From Dehalococcoidia bacterium (GTDB taxonomy: Bacteria; Chloroflexota; Dehalococcoidia; Tepidiformales; Tepidiformaceae), in NCBI GenBank assembly GCA_020847985.1, contig JADLBC010000023.1, forward strand, positions 1-64,000: DNA of 64,000 bases. Direction: 5' to 3'. The position numbers and the translations under genes were made by a program. This document shows, in pieces, positions 9,411-20,972 of the stretch (positions within the stretch are counted from its first letter, which is position 1; every line of letters begins with the position of its first letter). Under the pieces are notes generated by a model. The model had not been told where the DNA came from, did not search any database, and saw only the letters and a program-made list of their open reading frames with translations.

Positions 9411-10343
9411 TTGGTATCATTCGCTCGCTGGCCCCCATCGGGCCGCACGCGGGTTGGAATGCAGTACCGCAGCTGGATTGCCGCTTCGTTCGTCATTGGC
9501 CACCTGCCCGCTCGCGCCGCGTATGCCCTCGCCGCCGTCATCGGCGTGATCGGCTATTACGGCTGGCCGCGCGGCCGCCGTTCCACGCACCGCAACTTCC
9601 GCCAGGTCTTCCCGCACGCCGCACCCGGTGAGATTCGCCGCCTCGCCCGCGCCTCGCTCGTGAACTACTGCCGGTACCTGGCCGATTTCATCCAGTTCCA
9701 CCGCTTCTCCCCGGCCGGTCTCGTCGCCGCCTGCCGCGGCGAACCCGCCTTCGCCGGCCTCGATGCCGTCCTCGAACGTGGCAAGGGCGCCATCATCGTC
9801 TGCATGCACTTCGGCAACTGGGACCTTGGCGCGGGCGCCGCCGCGGCGCGCGGCTATCCCCTCACCGTCATCGCCGAAACCTTCACCGACCCCCGTCTCG
9901 ATGCCATGGTGGTCGGCGCCCGCCGCCGCCTGGGCATGCAGGTCGTCCCCATGGAGCGCGCTGCCCCGAGCCTCTTCCGCGCCCTCAAGGCGAACGGCCT
10001 CCTCGCCATCCTCATCGATCGCCCCGTGCGCGGCGACGGTGTCACCGTCGAGTTTTTCGGCCGCCCGATCGATGTCCCCGCCGGCGCCGCGCGCATCGCC
10101 CTGCGCACGGGCGCCGCCGTGGTGCCCGTCGCCTTCGCCCGTGAACACCCCTCGCGCCGCGAAGTCACCGTCCTCACCGATTTCAGCGTCATCCCCGAAC
10201 GCACTGGCGACGCCCGCGAAGACATTCGCCGCCTTACCCAGGCCATCATGCACGCCCACGAACGCTTCATCCGCGCCCACCCGGAGCAGTGGTACAAGTT
10301 CCAGGAGATGTGGCCGCGGACCCCGGCCCGCGCCTCCGCATGA
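9411..10343 (+). CDS. Lysophospholipid acyltransferase family protein (LpxL/PatA-like)
   Basis: 'CMHFGNWDLGAGAAAARGYPLTVIAE'; 'ERFIRAHPEQWYKFQEMWP'. Start may be internal. Confidence 0.85.
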   Translation: MVSFARWPPSGRTRVGMQYRSWIAASFVIGHLPARAAYALAAVIGVIGYYGWPRGRRSTHRNFRQVFPHAAPGEIRRLARASLVNYCRYLADFIQFHRFSPAGLVAACRGEPAFAGLDAVLERGKGAIIVCMHFGNWDLGAGAAAARGYPLTVIAETFTDPRLDAMVVGARRRLGMQVVPMERAAPSLFRALKANGLLAILIDRPVRGDGVTVEFFGRPIDVPAGAARIALRTGAAVVPVAFAREHPSRREVTVLTDFSVIPERTGDAREDIRRLTQAIMHAHERFIRAHPEQWYKFQEMWPRTPARASA

Positions 10344-11212
10344 GCCGCAGGACCGTCCTCCGCATCTGTATCCCCCTCCTGGGGCGCTTCCCCGCGCTTT
10401 CCTACCCTTTCGGCTGGTTCGTGGGGTGGGCGGCCTGGAACCTTCGGCCCGCCATGCGCCGCCGCCTCACCCGCACCATGCTCCCCCTCTGCGGAGGCAA
10501 CCGCCGCCTTGCACGACATGCCGGCCTCGCCGCCAGCCGGAACGTTGCCTGGTACTGGATCGACCTCTGCACCCTTCGCTACCGCGACCTCTCGCGCGTG
10601 GAGCACGACCATCTCCGCCTGGTGAATCCCCAGCGCCTGGCCGTGCTCGCCGAACCCGGCCCGGTCATCGTCGTCAGTGCCCACACCGGCAACGCCGAAC
10701 TCGCCATCCAGGCCCTCACCTACCGCGGCCGCCCGTTCGTCGCCCTCGTGGAACCGCTGCAGCCGCGCGATTTCGCCATCGAACTCCTGCGCCTCCGTTC
10801 CGTCGCCGGTGGCCAGTTCCACGAAGCCAGCTTCGGCGGCCTGCGCGCGTGCATCGAAGCCCTCGAGGATGGCGGCCTCGTCGGCGTCATGGGCGACCGC
10901 GACATCCAGGGCAGCGGCGTGTGCGTCGAATTCTGCGGTCGCACCGTCAAGCTTCCGCGCGGCCCCTGGGACCTTGCCCGCCGTACCGGCTCCCTCGTCC
11001 TCCCCGTCCTCAGTTCCCGCATCCGCCGCGACGACTTCGCCGTCTGGGTCGAAGAGCCCATCCGCGTCGCTCAGACCACCGACCCGGAACACGACATCCG
11101 CGAAGCCGTCGAACGCTGGTGCGGCATCCTCGAACGGCACCTTCGTCGCGACCCCGCCCAGTGGACCGTGCTCGAGGACTTCTGGGAGGTGCACCGCTGT
11201 GGGGAAGGCTGA
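10340..11212 (+). CDS. Second lysophospholipid acyltransferase family protein
   Basis: 'VSAHTGNAELAIQALTYRGRPFVALVEPL'; 'RHLRRDPAQWTVLEDFW'; overlaps the end of the previous CDS. Confidence 0.8.
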   Translation: MSRRTVLRICIPLLGRFPALSYPFGWFVGWAAWNLRPAMRRRLTRTMLPLCGGNRRLARHAGLAASRNVAWYWIDLCTLRYRDLSRVEHDHLRLVNPQRLAVLAEPGPVIVVSAHTGNAELAIQALTYRGRPFVALVEPLQPRDFAIELLRLRSVAGGQFHEASFGGLRACIEALEDGGLVGVMGDRDIQGSGVCVEFCGRTVKLPRGPWDLARRTGSLVLPVLSSRIRRDDFAVWVEEPIRVAQTTDPEHDIREAVERWCGILERHLRRDPAQWTVLEDFWEVHRCGEG

Positions 11213-11936
11213 CCTCCACCTGCACACCTCCATCTCCGACGGCATGTACTCCGTCGCCCGCCTCCTTGAACACGTCGAAGCCAACCTCGACCTCGACGTC
11301 ATCGCCGTCACCGACCACGAGGACGCGACCGGCGGCCACCGCGCGCGCGAACTGGCGGCGAAGCGCGGCTATGGCGTCGAAGTTGTCGTGGGCGCCGAAG
11401 TGACCACCCTCCAGGGACACCTCCTCGCGCTCGGCATCGAGACCGCGCCGAAGAGCTTCCGCGGCATCGAAGCGACGCTGGAGGCGATCCACTCCCAGGG
11501 CGGTCTCGCCGTCATTCCCCACCCGTTCAGCTGGCTGACCCGCTCCCTCAGCGAACGCACCGTCGCCCGCCTCATGCACCGCCGCGAGGCCGGGATCACC
11601 TTCGACGCCATCGAACTCGCCAATCCCAGCCCTGCCGGGCGCGTCACGGCGGGCCGCGCGCTGCGCCACAACCGCGCCTGGCGCCTGCCTGCCACCGGTT
11701 CCTCCGACGCCCACCATCTCCCCCACGTCGGCACTGGCTGGACCGAATTCGAAGGCACAACCGCCGCGGACCTGCGCCGCGCCCTTACCACCGGCGCGAC
11801 CGTAGCGATCGCCTCGCGGTATCCTGCCCTCCGGGAAGTCGGCATCGGGCAGACGCTGCTCGGGCTGGCGTGGGGCTATTCGGCAACGCCGCGCAAGATG
11901 CTGCGCCGCACATCGATGGAGAAGCCGCAGGCATGA
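11199..11936 (+). CDS. PHP domain metal-dependent phosphoesterase
   Basis: 'KADLHLHTSISDGMYSV', 'VIAVTDHEDATGG', 'GSSDAHH'; GTG start overlapping the upstream stop. Confidence 0.85.
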   Translation: MGKADLHLHTSISDGMYSVARLLEHVEANLDLDVIAVTDHEDATGGHRARELAAKRGYGVEVVVGAEVTTLQGHLLALGIETAPKSFRGIEATLEAIHSQGGLAVIPHPFSWLTRSLSERTVARLMHRREAGITFDAIELANPSPAGRVTAGRALRHNRAWRLPATGSSDAHHLPHVGTGWTEFEGTTAADLRRALTTGATVAIASRYPALREVGIGQTLLGLAWGYSATPRKMLRRTSMEKPQA

Positions 11937-13084
11937 GGATCGCCCTGGTCTCCCCCTACGACTGGTCCGTTCACGGCGGCGTCACGAATCACATCAAGCA
12001 CCTCGCCGAACGCTTTCGCGCCTGGGGCCATGATGTCGTCATCTTCGCCCCCGCATCCGACCCGGTGGCCGCCTCCGAGGAATGCTACGTCCTCGGTAAG
12101 CCGCGCAGCCTTCGCGTCAGCGGTTCGGTCGCGCGCATCACCTTCTCCTGGAAGTCCCCCGAGGTGAAGGCCGTCCTCGCCGAGGGCCAGTTCGATGTCG
12201 TGCACCTGCACGAACCCCTCATGCCCCTGCTCCCCTACCACTTCCTTCGCTACAGCAACGCCGTCAACGTGGGTACCTTCCACGCCTTCAAGGAAGGCGG
12301 CAACCGCTTCTACGAATACACCACCGCCCTCACGCGGCGCTGGTTCCGCAAGCTCGAAGGCAAGATCGCCGTCTCTCCCGCCGCCGCCGGCCTCATCACC
12401 CGCTACTTCGCCGGCTACTTCAACATCATTCCCAACGGCATCGATTACGCCCACTTCGCCGGTCCCTCCGAACCGCTCCCGGAGTTCATGGACGGCCGCT
12501 TCAACATTCTCTTCGTGGGGCGGCCCGAAAAACGCAAAGGGCTCAAGTTCCTCCTGCGCGCCTACCTGTTGATTCGCCGCGTCGAGCCGAACTGCCGCCT
12601 GATCGTCGTCGGCGCCGGCGATTTCTCGCGCTACCAGAACCTCTTCCGCACCTTCGATGACGTCGTTTTCCGTACGAACGTCCCCTTCGCCGAGATCCCG
12701 CGCTACCACCACAGCGCCCACGCCTTCTGTTCGCCCGCGACCGGCAACGAAAGCCAGGGTATCGCCCTGCTCGAAGCGATGGCCGCCGGCGTCGCCGTGG
12801 TCGCGAGCAACATCGAAGGCTTCGCCACCATGATCACCCACGAGGAGGAGGGCGTCCTCGTAAAGCCGCGCGACCCCGAAGCGATCGCCGCCGCCATCCT
12901 CCGCTACATCCGCGAGCCCGCCTTCCGCCAGGCCATCGCCGCTCGCGGGCAGGCCCAGGCCGAGCACTACAGCTGGGACCACATCGCCCACCGCGTTCTC
13001 AGCTACTACGAACGGCTCCTGTACGAACGCCGCCAGGTCGAAGAGGTTCGCGCGCGCCGCCACCACGCGGCCGTCCGCGCCTGA
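11933..13084 (+). CDS. GT4 glycosyltransferase, PimA-like
   Basis: 'MRIALVSPYDWSVHGGVTNHIKHLAERFRAWGHDVVIFAPAS', 'HLHEPLMPLLPY', 'GNESQGIALLEAMAAG'; ATGA overlap with the PHP gene. Confidence 0.85.
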   Translation: MRIALVSPYDWSVHGGVTNHIKHLAERFRAWGHDVVIFAPASDPVAASEECYVLGKPRSLRVSGSVARITFSWKSPEVKAVLAEGQFDVVHLHEPLMPLLPYHFLRYSNAVNVGTFHAFKEGGNRFYEYTTALTRRWFRKLEGKIAVSPAAAGLITRYFAGYFNIIPNGIDYAHFAGPSEPLPEFMDGRFNILFVGRPEKRKGLKFLLRAYLLIRRVEPNCRLIVVGAGDFSRYQNLFRTFDDVVFRTNVPFAEIPRYHHSAHAFCSPATGNESQGIALLEAMAAGVAVVASNIEGFATMITHEEEGVLVKPRDPEAIAAAILRYIREPAFRQAIAARGQAQAEHYSWDHIAHRVLSYYERLLYERRQVEEVRARRHHAAVRA

Positions 13085-13086
13085 CG

Positions 13087-13611
13087 ATGTCCCGGGCGCC
13101 GTGCCCTGCCCTCGCGCTGTCGATTCCGCTCGCACTGGCCGCGCTGGGGCTCGCGGTCGCGGCCGGCGTGGCGATCGCCCGCGACCTGTCCGTGCCCGCC
13201 GCGGGATTGACGGCCGGCGCCGCCATCATCGCCACGGCCGCCGCGAAAGCCATGGACCGCGGCTATCCCGCCGTCTTCGTTCCCATCGCAACCGCATGGG
13301 GCGAAGCCGCGCTCTTCGCAGGCGCAGCCTGGCACTTCGGAAACACCAACGACCATGCCGCCGCGATGGCCGCGTTCGCCGCACTGGCGGCCGCCATCGC
13401 CCAGTCCTACACCGCCGCCCGCGCCAGCGTCGTGGGCGCACCCATCGCGGAGGGTCCAGTCCGTTATCCCGTCAGGTCCGCCGTGCTCGCCGCGGCACTC
13501 GCCTTCGGCCACCTGGAAGCTGCCGTCTGGGCGCTCGCTGTGGCCGCCATGGGCAGCGCGCTGTTCACGTTCGCCAGGCTGCTGGTTGCCCTCAAGGCGC
13601 GCCCCGCCTGA
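13087..13611 (+). CDS. Hypothetical membrane protein
   Basis: Several hydrophobic Ala-rich segments; follows the GT4 gene by 2 nt. Confidence 0.55.
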   Translation: MSRAPCPALALSIPLALAALGLAVAAGVAIARDLSVPAAGLTAGAAIIATAAAKAMDRGYPAVFVPIATAWGEAALFAGAAWHFGNTNDHAAAMAAFAALAAAIAQSYTAARASVVGAPIAEGPVRYPVRSAVLAAALAFGHLEAAVWALAVAAMGSALFTFARLLVALKARPA

Positions 13612-13653
13612 GCCGCTCGCTCGCCTGCCCGCAACCAGGGGTGCTTCGGATGC

Positions 13654-14016
13654 CTAGTCGGCACACCCGGCTGGGACTTCGTGGCCCCAGCGCGATGCCC
13701 ATGCGCTCAGCGAGAGCACGATCTCCTGCAGCTCCCGCCCCTTGTCCGTGAGCGCGTACTCGATCCGCACCGGCGTCTCCGGATACACCGTCCGCGATAC
13801 GATCCCCGCCGTCTCCAACTCCCGCAGCCGCTCGGAAAGCAGCCGGTCCGAAAGCCCGGGCACATTGTGGAGGATGCCCGAAAACCGCAGCGATCCGCAC
13901 AACATGCTGCGCACGATCGCACCCGTCCATCGCCGGCCGATGAGTTCCACGGCCGATTGGAAGACGGGACAGTAGGGCGTGAGACCGGCGGAGTGGCTCT
14001 TCGCGGGGGCAGCCAT
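13654..14016 (-). CDS. HxlR-family winged-helix transcriptional regulator
   Basis: 'CPVFQSAVELIGRRWTGAIVRSMLCGSLRFSGILHNVPGLSDRLLSERLRELETAGIVSR'. Confidence 0.9.
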   Translation of the reverse strand: MAAPAKSHSAGLTPYCPVFQSAVELIGRRWTGAIVRSMLCGSLRFSGILHNVPGLSDRLLSERLRELETAGIVSRTVYPETPVRIEYALTDKGRELQEIVLSLSAWASRWGHEVPAGCAD

Positions 14017-14197
14017 GCCGTTATCCTACAGCAAACGCAGCGGCTTCGAACCAGCCCTTTTGTTACCCGCGTTACCTTCGGCCACCGTCCGGTCACGCTT
14101 CTGCAACTCCCTGTCGCTCCCGTTCGAGGGCATTCCCCGATATCGGTGCGGTGCGACACCGATGTGTAATGAGGATGCGCCCATAGGGGTGGTTGAC

Positions 14198-15856
<1,659 letters not shown>

Positions 15857-16007
15857 GCCCCGGGGCCTCGGGCCCGTTCCCTCGCCGCCCGAAGCCCCGG
15901 TTGCCGATCGATACGGTTGAACGCGCGCCGCGGATGCGTGCCCGCCTTCCCCACGCAGCCGTTTCGCCGCCCATAATGGCACCGGTATCCTGCCACCGGA
16001 GACGCTC

Positions 16008-16976
16008 ATGCCCTGGGTCGTCAGCATGTTCTTCGCCGCCATCGTCTGCGGCGCCATCTTCTTTGTCGGGCGAACCATTTCGCGCGCCGCCCGCGATGGC
16101 GACCCCGCGGGCAGCCGCGGCTCCATCATCCGCGTCGCCGCCGTCGCCCTGTTCATCGTCTGGGTCGTCGTCCACACCGCGTCGGCGTCCATCCGGCAGG
16201 TGCCCGCCGGCAACGTCGGCGTCGTGTACGAATTCGGCTCGATCGTCGGCCAGAAGGGCGAGGGCCTCCAGTTCATCGCCCCGTGGCAGTCGATGAAGCG
16301 CGCCAGCGTCCAGGTTCAGCGCCACCGCTTCGAACAGGTGACCGCCTTCTCCAGCGAGACCCAGGACGTGCTCCTCACCGTGACCGTGAACTACCAGGTC
16401 AGCCCCAACGCGGTGCAAGGCCTCTACCGCAACGTCGGCCCGAACTGGTTCGACCGCCTCATCGAGGCCCGCGTCGTGAACTTCGTGAAAGAAGAGACGG
16501 TGAAGTACGCGAGCGTCGATGTCGCCCCCAAGCGCGAACAGATCCGCCAGGCCGTGCGCGAACGCCTGACGACCGAACTCCGGCCCTTCTCCATCTCCAT
16601 CGCCGACTTCCTCATCGAGGACATCCAGTTCCGCGAGGAGTTCAAGCAGGCAATCGAACAGAAGCAGATCGCGACGCAGGACGCCCTGCGCGAACAGGAA
16701 CGCGTGAAGCAGCGCCAGTACGAGGCCCAGCAGCAGGTCGAAACCGCCAAGGGCGAAGCCGACGCCAACCGCATCCGCGGCGAAGGCCAGGCCGCCGCCA
16801 ATGCCGCCATCTCCGCTTCGCTCACGCCCGCCGTCATCCAGTTCCAGGCGCTCCAGAAGCTCAGCGACAAGATCCAGATCGCGCTCATCCCCAGCGGCCA
16901 GGGCATCATCATCGACCCCGCCCAACTCTTCGGAACGCTCGGGACGACATCCGCCTCACCCACGCCCGCGCGCTAA
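16008..16976 (+). CDS. SPFH/prohibitin domain protein
   Basis: 'IRQVPAGNVGVVYEFGSIVGQKGEGLQFIAPW', 'REEFKQAIEQKQIATQDALREQERVKQ'. Confidence 0.9.
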   Translation: MPWVVSMFFAAIVCGAIFFVGRTISRAARDGDPAGSRGSIIRVAAVALFIVWVVVHTASASIRQVPAGNVGVVYEFGSIVGQKGEGLQFIAPWQSMKRASVQVQRHRFEQVTAFSSETQDVLLTVTVNYQVSPNAVQGLYRNVGPNWFDRLIEARVVNFVKEETVKYASVDVAPKREQIRQAVRERLTTELRPFSISIADFLIEDIQFREEFKQAIEQKQIATQDALREQERVKQRQYEAQQQVETAKGEADANRIRGEGQAAANAAISASLTPAVIQFQALQKLSDKIQIALIPSGQGIIIDPAQLFGTLGTTSASPTPAR

Positions 16977-16991
16977 GTCCGCGGGTCGCGC

Positions 16992-17909
16992 TCAGCCGCG
17001 CGCAAGCTCCGCGACCACCCGGTAGGCATCCTCCGGGTGGGCGCCGGGCAGCTGCGGGATCGCCGCCACGAAGTCCGTCACGCCCGCCTCCCGGTAGGCC
17101 GCGACGCCCGCCGCGATGGTGCCCTCATCGCCCGCGACCGCGACGTCCGCGGGCCCGGCGGCGCCACCGCGGTCCAGCGCCGCCCGGTACGAGGGGATCA
17201 GTCCGTAATTCTTGAACGCCGCCGTTACGGCCTCGCGCCCCGCGTCCGCGTCGCTGTTCAGCGCCACGGGTACCATCGCCACCACGCGCGGCGCCGGCCG
17301 GCCCGCAGCCTTCGCCGCCGCGCGCACCGCCGGGATCGCGAAGTCCCGCAGGTACGGCAGGCCGCCCATCCACGTCACCGTTCCATCCGCGTGGCGCCCG
17401 CAGAGCCGCAACATGTCGGGCCCGAGCGCAGCCACCAGCACCGGCGGCTTCACCGGGTTCGCCACCGCGAGGCGCGCGTTCACGCGGTACTCGCTCCCGT
17501 TCAGCGATACCGCCTCGCCCGCCATCAGCCCGTTCAGCACGGCCAGGTAGTCGCGCATATGCGGGATGGGCCGCGAGTAATCCATCCCAAGAACGCCCTC
17601 CACCATCATCTTGTGGCTGAGCCCGATTCCCAGCGCCAACCGCCCGCCCGTGGCGTCCTGCACCGTCAGCGCCTGCCCCGCGAGCATCACCGGGTGCCGC
17701 GGATAGGTCGGCACCACCGACGTCCCCAGTTCGATGCGCGATGTCGCGCCGCCCGCGATCGCGAGCACCGTCAGCGAATCCAGCCCCGTCACCTGCGGCA
17801 GCCAGCCCGAGGCGAAGCCCGCCTCCTCGGCTTCCACGGCGCGCCGCACCAGGCCCGCCACGTTCGTCAGATCCCCGGGCATGGAAAGCATGATCCCGAT
17901 ATGCATCAC
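16992..17909 (-). CDS. LLM-class (luciferase-like) flavin-dependent oxidoreductase
   Basis: 'EEAGFASGWLPQVTGLDSLTVLAIAGGATSRIELGTSVVPTYPRHPVMLAGQALTVQDATGGRLALGIGLSH'. Confidence 0.9.
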   Translation of the reverse strand: MMHIGIMLSMPGDLTNVAGLVRRAVEAEEAGFASGWLPQVTGLDSLTVLAIAGGATSRIELGTSVVPTYPRHPVMLAGQALTVQDATGGRLALGIGLSHKMMVEGVLGMDYSRPIPHMRDYLAVLNGLMAGEAVSLNGSEYRVNARLAVANPVKPPVLVAALGPDMLRLCGRHADGTVTWMGGLPYLRDFAIPAVRAAAKAAGRPAPRVVAMVPVALNSDADAGREAVTAAFKNYGLIPSYRAALDRGGAAGPADVAVAGDEGTIAAGVAAYREAGVTDFVAAIPQLPGAHPEDAYRVVAELARG

Positions 17910-18424
17910 TGTTCCCCTTTCGCGTCCGTCGCCTTCGCATATACCAGCATGTGCCGGCCGGATTGCGGCCGGAACCAGTCCCGTTCCGGCTTCCGTTCGA
18001 ATCCCATCCGCTCGTACAGCTGCTGCGCCGCCGACATCCGTTCCTGCATCGAAAGCACCACCTGGCGCGCACCCGCTTCAGCCGCGATGCGGAGGCCCTC
18101 CTCGATGAGCAGGCGGGCCACACCCCGGCCACGGGCGCCCACCGCCACCGCCAACTGCCGCGCCTCCAGTTCGCCCTCCATGGCGATGAGCGCGTACGGC
18201 GTGCCCGGCTCGGCGAGGAGGATCGTCCCCACGATCGCGTGCGTGGCCGCATCCTCTGCCACCAGCACCCGCGCCGCGCGCGCCCGGTGCCCGACATCGC
18301 CGAACGGGTTCGCACCCACGGGCGTGAACCCTTCGCCAATCCATACCGTCGTCAGCAACTCCTCGACGGCCGCCGCATCCTCGGGCGCTACCGCGCGGAT
18401 CACGATTCCAGGGGCGTCCGCCAT
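17906..18424 (-). CDS. GNAT family N-acetyltransferase
   Basis: 'QLAVAVGARGRGVARLLIEEGLRIAAEAGARQVVLSMQERMSAAQQLYERMGFE'. Confidence 0.85.
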   Translation of the reverse strand: MADAPGIVIRAVAPEDAAAVEELLTTVWIGEGFTPVGANPFGDVGHRARAARVLVAEDAATHAIVGTILLAEPGTPYALIAMEGELEARQLAVAVGARGRGVARLLIEEGLRIAAEAGARQVVLSMQERMSAAQQLYERMGFERKPERDWFRPQSGRHMLVYAKATDAKGEQ

Positions 18425-18501
18425 GCAGGCCCTCCACGGGAAGTGCGCCCGAGAATACCAGCCTCCACCCGTTCCGCGCCTTCAACCCCGGCCGGGCGCG
18501 C

Positions 18502-19485
18502 CTACAGAGCCACCCGCATCACCGCCGTCGCCCGGATGCTGGTCCCGACATCCAGCACGCTCGTCGCCCGCGCCGCCTCCACGTGCACGTGCGAACCCTG
18601 CGCGCAGGAAGAGTCGTACTCCGGGCCCGTCTCGGGCCCCATGCGGCCTACCACCGTCCCCGGCGCGAGGACGTCGTCGATGCGCACCAGCACCGGGTCC
18701 ATGTGCGCGTACAGCACCCACGCGTCCGATGGCCGCCAGGCGCCGCCCGCCGCCCGGTGCTCGATACGAATCTGCACCTTGCTCCCGCCGTCGCTCAGCT
18801 GCCCCGAACGGCACGCCGGCCCGATGATCCGCACCACGCCTCGCACCTCGATCCCCTCCGGCGCGGCCACGTTGAACGCGATCGGCTGGCCGATGCTCGC
18901 CGCGCCGGCGACATCGAGGTCCATCGACCGCGAACCGCCGTAGGGCGTGTGGTGGCCCTGGCTCGATGACGAGGTCACCTCCGTGTCGCCGTCGAAGACG
19001 ATCGGGTTCAGGATGTCGATGGTCCCGGCGAGCACGCCCGCACCCGGCAGCCGCAGCACCTGGTTCACGCTAATGACGAACGGCTCGCGGATGCCGTTCG
19101 CCGCCGCGATGTCGCGCCAGCTGAGGCCCAGCCGCGTGCCGATCGCGCTCAAGCTGTCGCCGGGCAGCACCGTGTAGAAGGTCGCGCTCGCCGCCGTCGC
19201 CGTCCCCGAACGGTCCTCCGCCGGCTTCCGGTCGTGGTCCGGCACATCGATGTCGAGGCCCGGCGGCTCTTCGTTCACCGCCCGCTCGCCATCCACGGTG
19301 ATGTAGTCGCCGTGTACGAACCCGGGCCCGAGCGGCGATTCCACGCGGCGCCAGTCGCCGTCGCGCGCGGTGATCGTCACCACCTGGCCCACCGCCAGGA
19401 GCCCCAGGATTTCGGTCGCCGTCGAAGGTCCACGGCGCAGCCGCAGGCCCTCCTCCGGGATCACGGTCGCCAGCCGGTTGCCCAT
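18502..19485 (-). CDS. SH3-like plus LysM domain protein
   Basis: 'GLRLRRGPSTATEILGLLAVGQVVTI' (SH3); 'YTVLPGDSLSAIGTRLGLSWRDIAAANGI' (LysM). Confidence 0.8.
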   Translation of the reverse strand: MGNRLATVIPEEGLRLRRGPSTATEILGLLAVGQVVTITARDGDWRRVESPLGPGFVHGDYITVDGERAVNEEPPGLDIDVPDHDRKPAEDRSGTATAASATFYTVLPGDSLSAIGTRLGLSWRDIAAANGIREPFVISVNQVLRLPGAGVLAGTIDILNPIVFDGDTEVTSSSSQGHHTPYGGSRSMDLDVAGAASIGQPIAFNVAAPEGIEVRGVVRIIGPACRSGQLSDGGSKVQIRIEHRAAGGAWRPSDAWVLYAHMDPVLVRIDDVLAPGTVVGRMGPETGPEYDSSCAQGSHVHVEAARATSVLDVGTSIRATAVMRVAL

Positions 19486-19558
19486 CGCATGCCTCCAGGG
19501 TGTCGCACCCGGGGCGGGGTGTCGTGGCAGCGATTGTAGCCGCGCCCGCGAGCCGTAA

Positions 19559-19633
19559 TGCCCCCAGATGGCACACCCGGGCGGAATCCCCTCACACAGC
19601 GCCCGGCGCGCACGCCCGCAGCACCGCGCGCGC
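19559..19633. repeat. Left copy of imperfect direct repeat
   Basis: Core gaatcccctcacacAgcgcccggcgcgcacgcccgcagcaccgcgcgcgc (19584-19633) matches 20998-21047 at 49/50; weaker similarity extends about 25 bp upstream. Confidence 0.85.
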
Positions 19634-19664
19634 GGCCTGGCGGTTTCTGGTATCTTCCCGCCGC

Positions 19665-20954
19665 ATGATGAGCAGTGCCGAAATGGCGTACGGCGGCGAT
19701 GGCATCACGTATCCCGATGCCATCGCCTCCGCGCGGCTGCCGGCATCCGTTGCCTGGCTTTGCCTCGTGGCGTCCGTCGTGTGCGTTGCCGCGGGCACCA
19801 TCCTCGGCGGGCGTTGGGCGGCCAACTTCCAGAGCGAATACGGCGACTTTCGCGCCACCGTGCGCGACTACTACGAAGGCGGAAACGACCTTCGCGGCTC
19901 CGGCCTGTTCGCCCGCGTCACATTCGGGATCTACCGGACCGAGGACGACGAGAGCATAGAGTCCGTGGCGTACGGGTACAGTGCTCGGCAGGCGACGCTG
20001 GCCGTGGCAGCGCTCTGGGGAGTGCTCTCCGTCGCCGTGGTGGCGGCGCTCTGGCTCCTGTACCTCGCGGTCTGGGTGTGGCGCCGCGAAGGCCGCAAGT
20101 CGTGGTGGATGCGGGCCTATCTCACCGAGAACAACCTCTGGCACCGGAAGACCGGCACCCACGGTCGTAACAAGCTTCGTGCCGTCGCCGTGATGGCCGT
20201 CCCGGTCGCCGCCGGCCTTGCGACAGGCATCTATTTCGCCGCCTGGACCGGAAGCCAGGGTGTGAACTTCTCGGAGGCGATCACCGCGTGGAACGATGGG
20301 AGCTTCGAGGAGCAATTCGTCCGGTCGAGGTCCGACCAGGAGTACCTCGATACCACCCACATTCGTGCCTTCGCCTGGATCGAAGAGCACACGTTCACGT
20401 TTCCGGAGAGTGACGCTGAAGCGGGCCCGCCCATCTTCGGGTGGCTCATCGGCGCGTTCTGGGCGGCGGTCCTCTTCGTACCGGCTGTCGGCGTGGGCTG
20501 GTTCTTGCACTGGTGGGACGACCAGCGAATGGCCACTGCGTCGCCGCTCGTAAAGCTCATGAGCTGGGCGATCTCATTGCCTGGCCTGGTCGTGCTCCTG
20601 GCAGTGGCAGCCGCTACCGCGGCCCTGCTGCTCATCGTCATCGGCGCGATCGTTCTCGGCATCCTCGCGCTGTTCGCACTGGGCGCCGCTGCGGACGCGG
20701 AATTTGGCGCAAGTTCCGGGAGCGGCGGACGTGCCATTGCTGTGGACCGGGCCGGGGTTCGTTACCGGAAGAACTGGAAGGGCGAGTACGAGCCCGCCAC
20801 CGGCATTTTCGGACAGCAGCTGCGCGACACCACCATCACCGGCGCCCCGAAAGTCAAACAGGGGTGGACAGGCCCCGTCGAGAAGCGGGACGGGTGGTCC
20901 AATGCACCCCAACGCGGGAACGATGGCCACAAGCTCTACGAACGGGACGAGTAG
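19665..20954 (+). CDS. Multi-pass membrane protein of unknown function
   Basis: ORF from MMSSAEMAYGGDG with four or more hydrophobic segments and a hydrophilic C-terminus; no family recognised. Confidence 0.6.
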   Translation: MMSSAEMAYGGDGITYPDAIASARLPASVAWLCLVASVVCVAAGTILGGRWAANFQSEYGDFRATVRDYYEGGNDLRGSGLFARVTFGIYRTEDDESIESVAYGYSARQATLAVAALWGVLSVAVVAALWLLYLAVWVWRREGRKSWWMRAYLTENNLWHRKTGTHGRNKLRAVAVMAVPVAAGLATGIYFAAWTGSQGVNFSEAITAWNDGSFEEQFVRSRSDQEYLDTTHIRAFAWIEEHTFTFPESDAEAGPPIFGWLIGAFWAAVLFVPAVGVGWFLHWWDDQRMATASPLVKLMSWAISLPGLVVLLAVAAATAALLLIVIGAIVLGILALFALGAAADAEFGASSGSGGRAIAVDRAGVRYRKNWKGEYEPATGIFGQQLRDTTITGAPKVKQGWTGPVEKRDGWSNAPQRGNDGHKLYERDE

Positions 20955-20972
20955 AGCGACGGGCATCACTGG

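Noticed and set aside
9854-11311. 485-aa minus-strand ORF
   Set aside because: Antisense to two well-supported acyltransferase genes; no recognisable motifs.
14138-14165. ATCGGTG/CACCGAT hairpin upstream of the hybrid kinase
   Set aside because: Short 7-bp stem with no tail or conserved motif; not enough to call a regulatory RNA.
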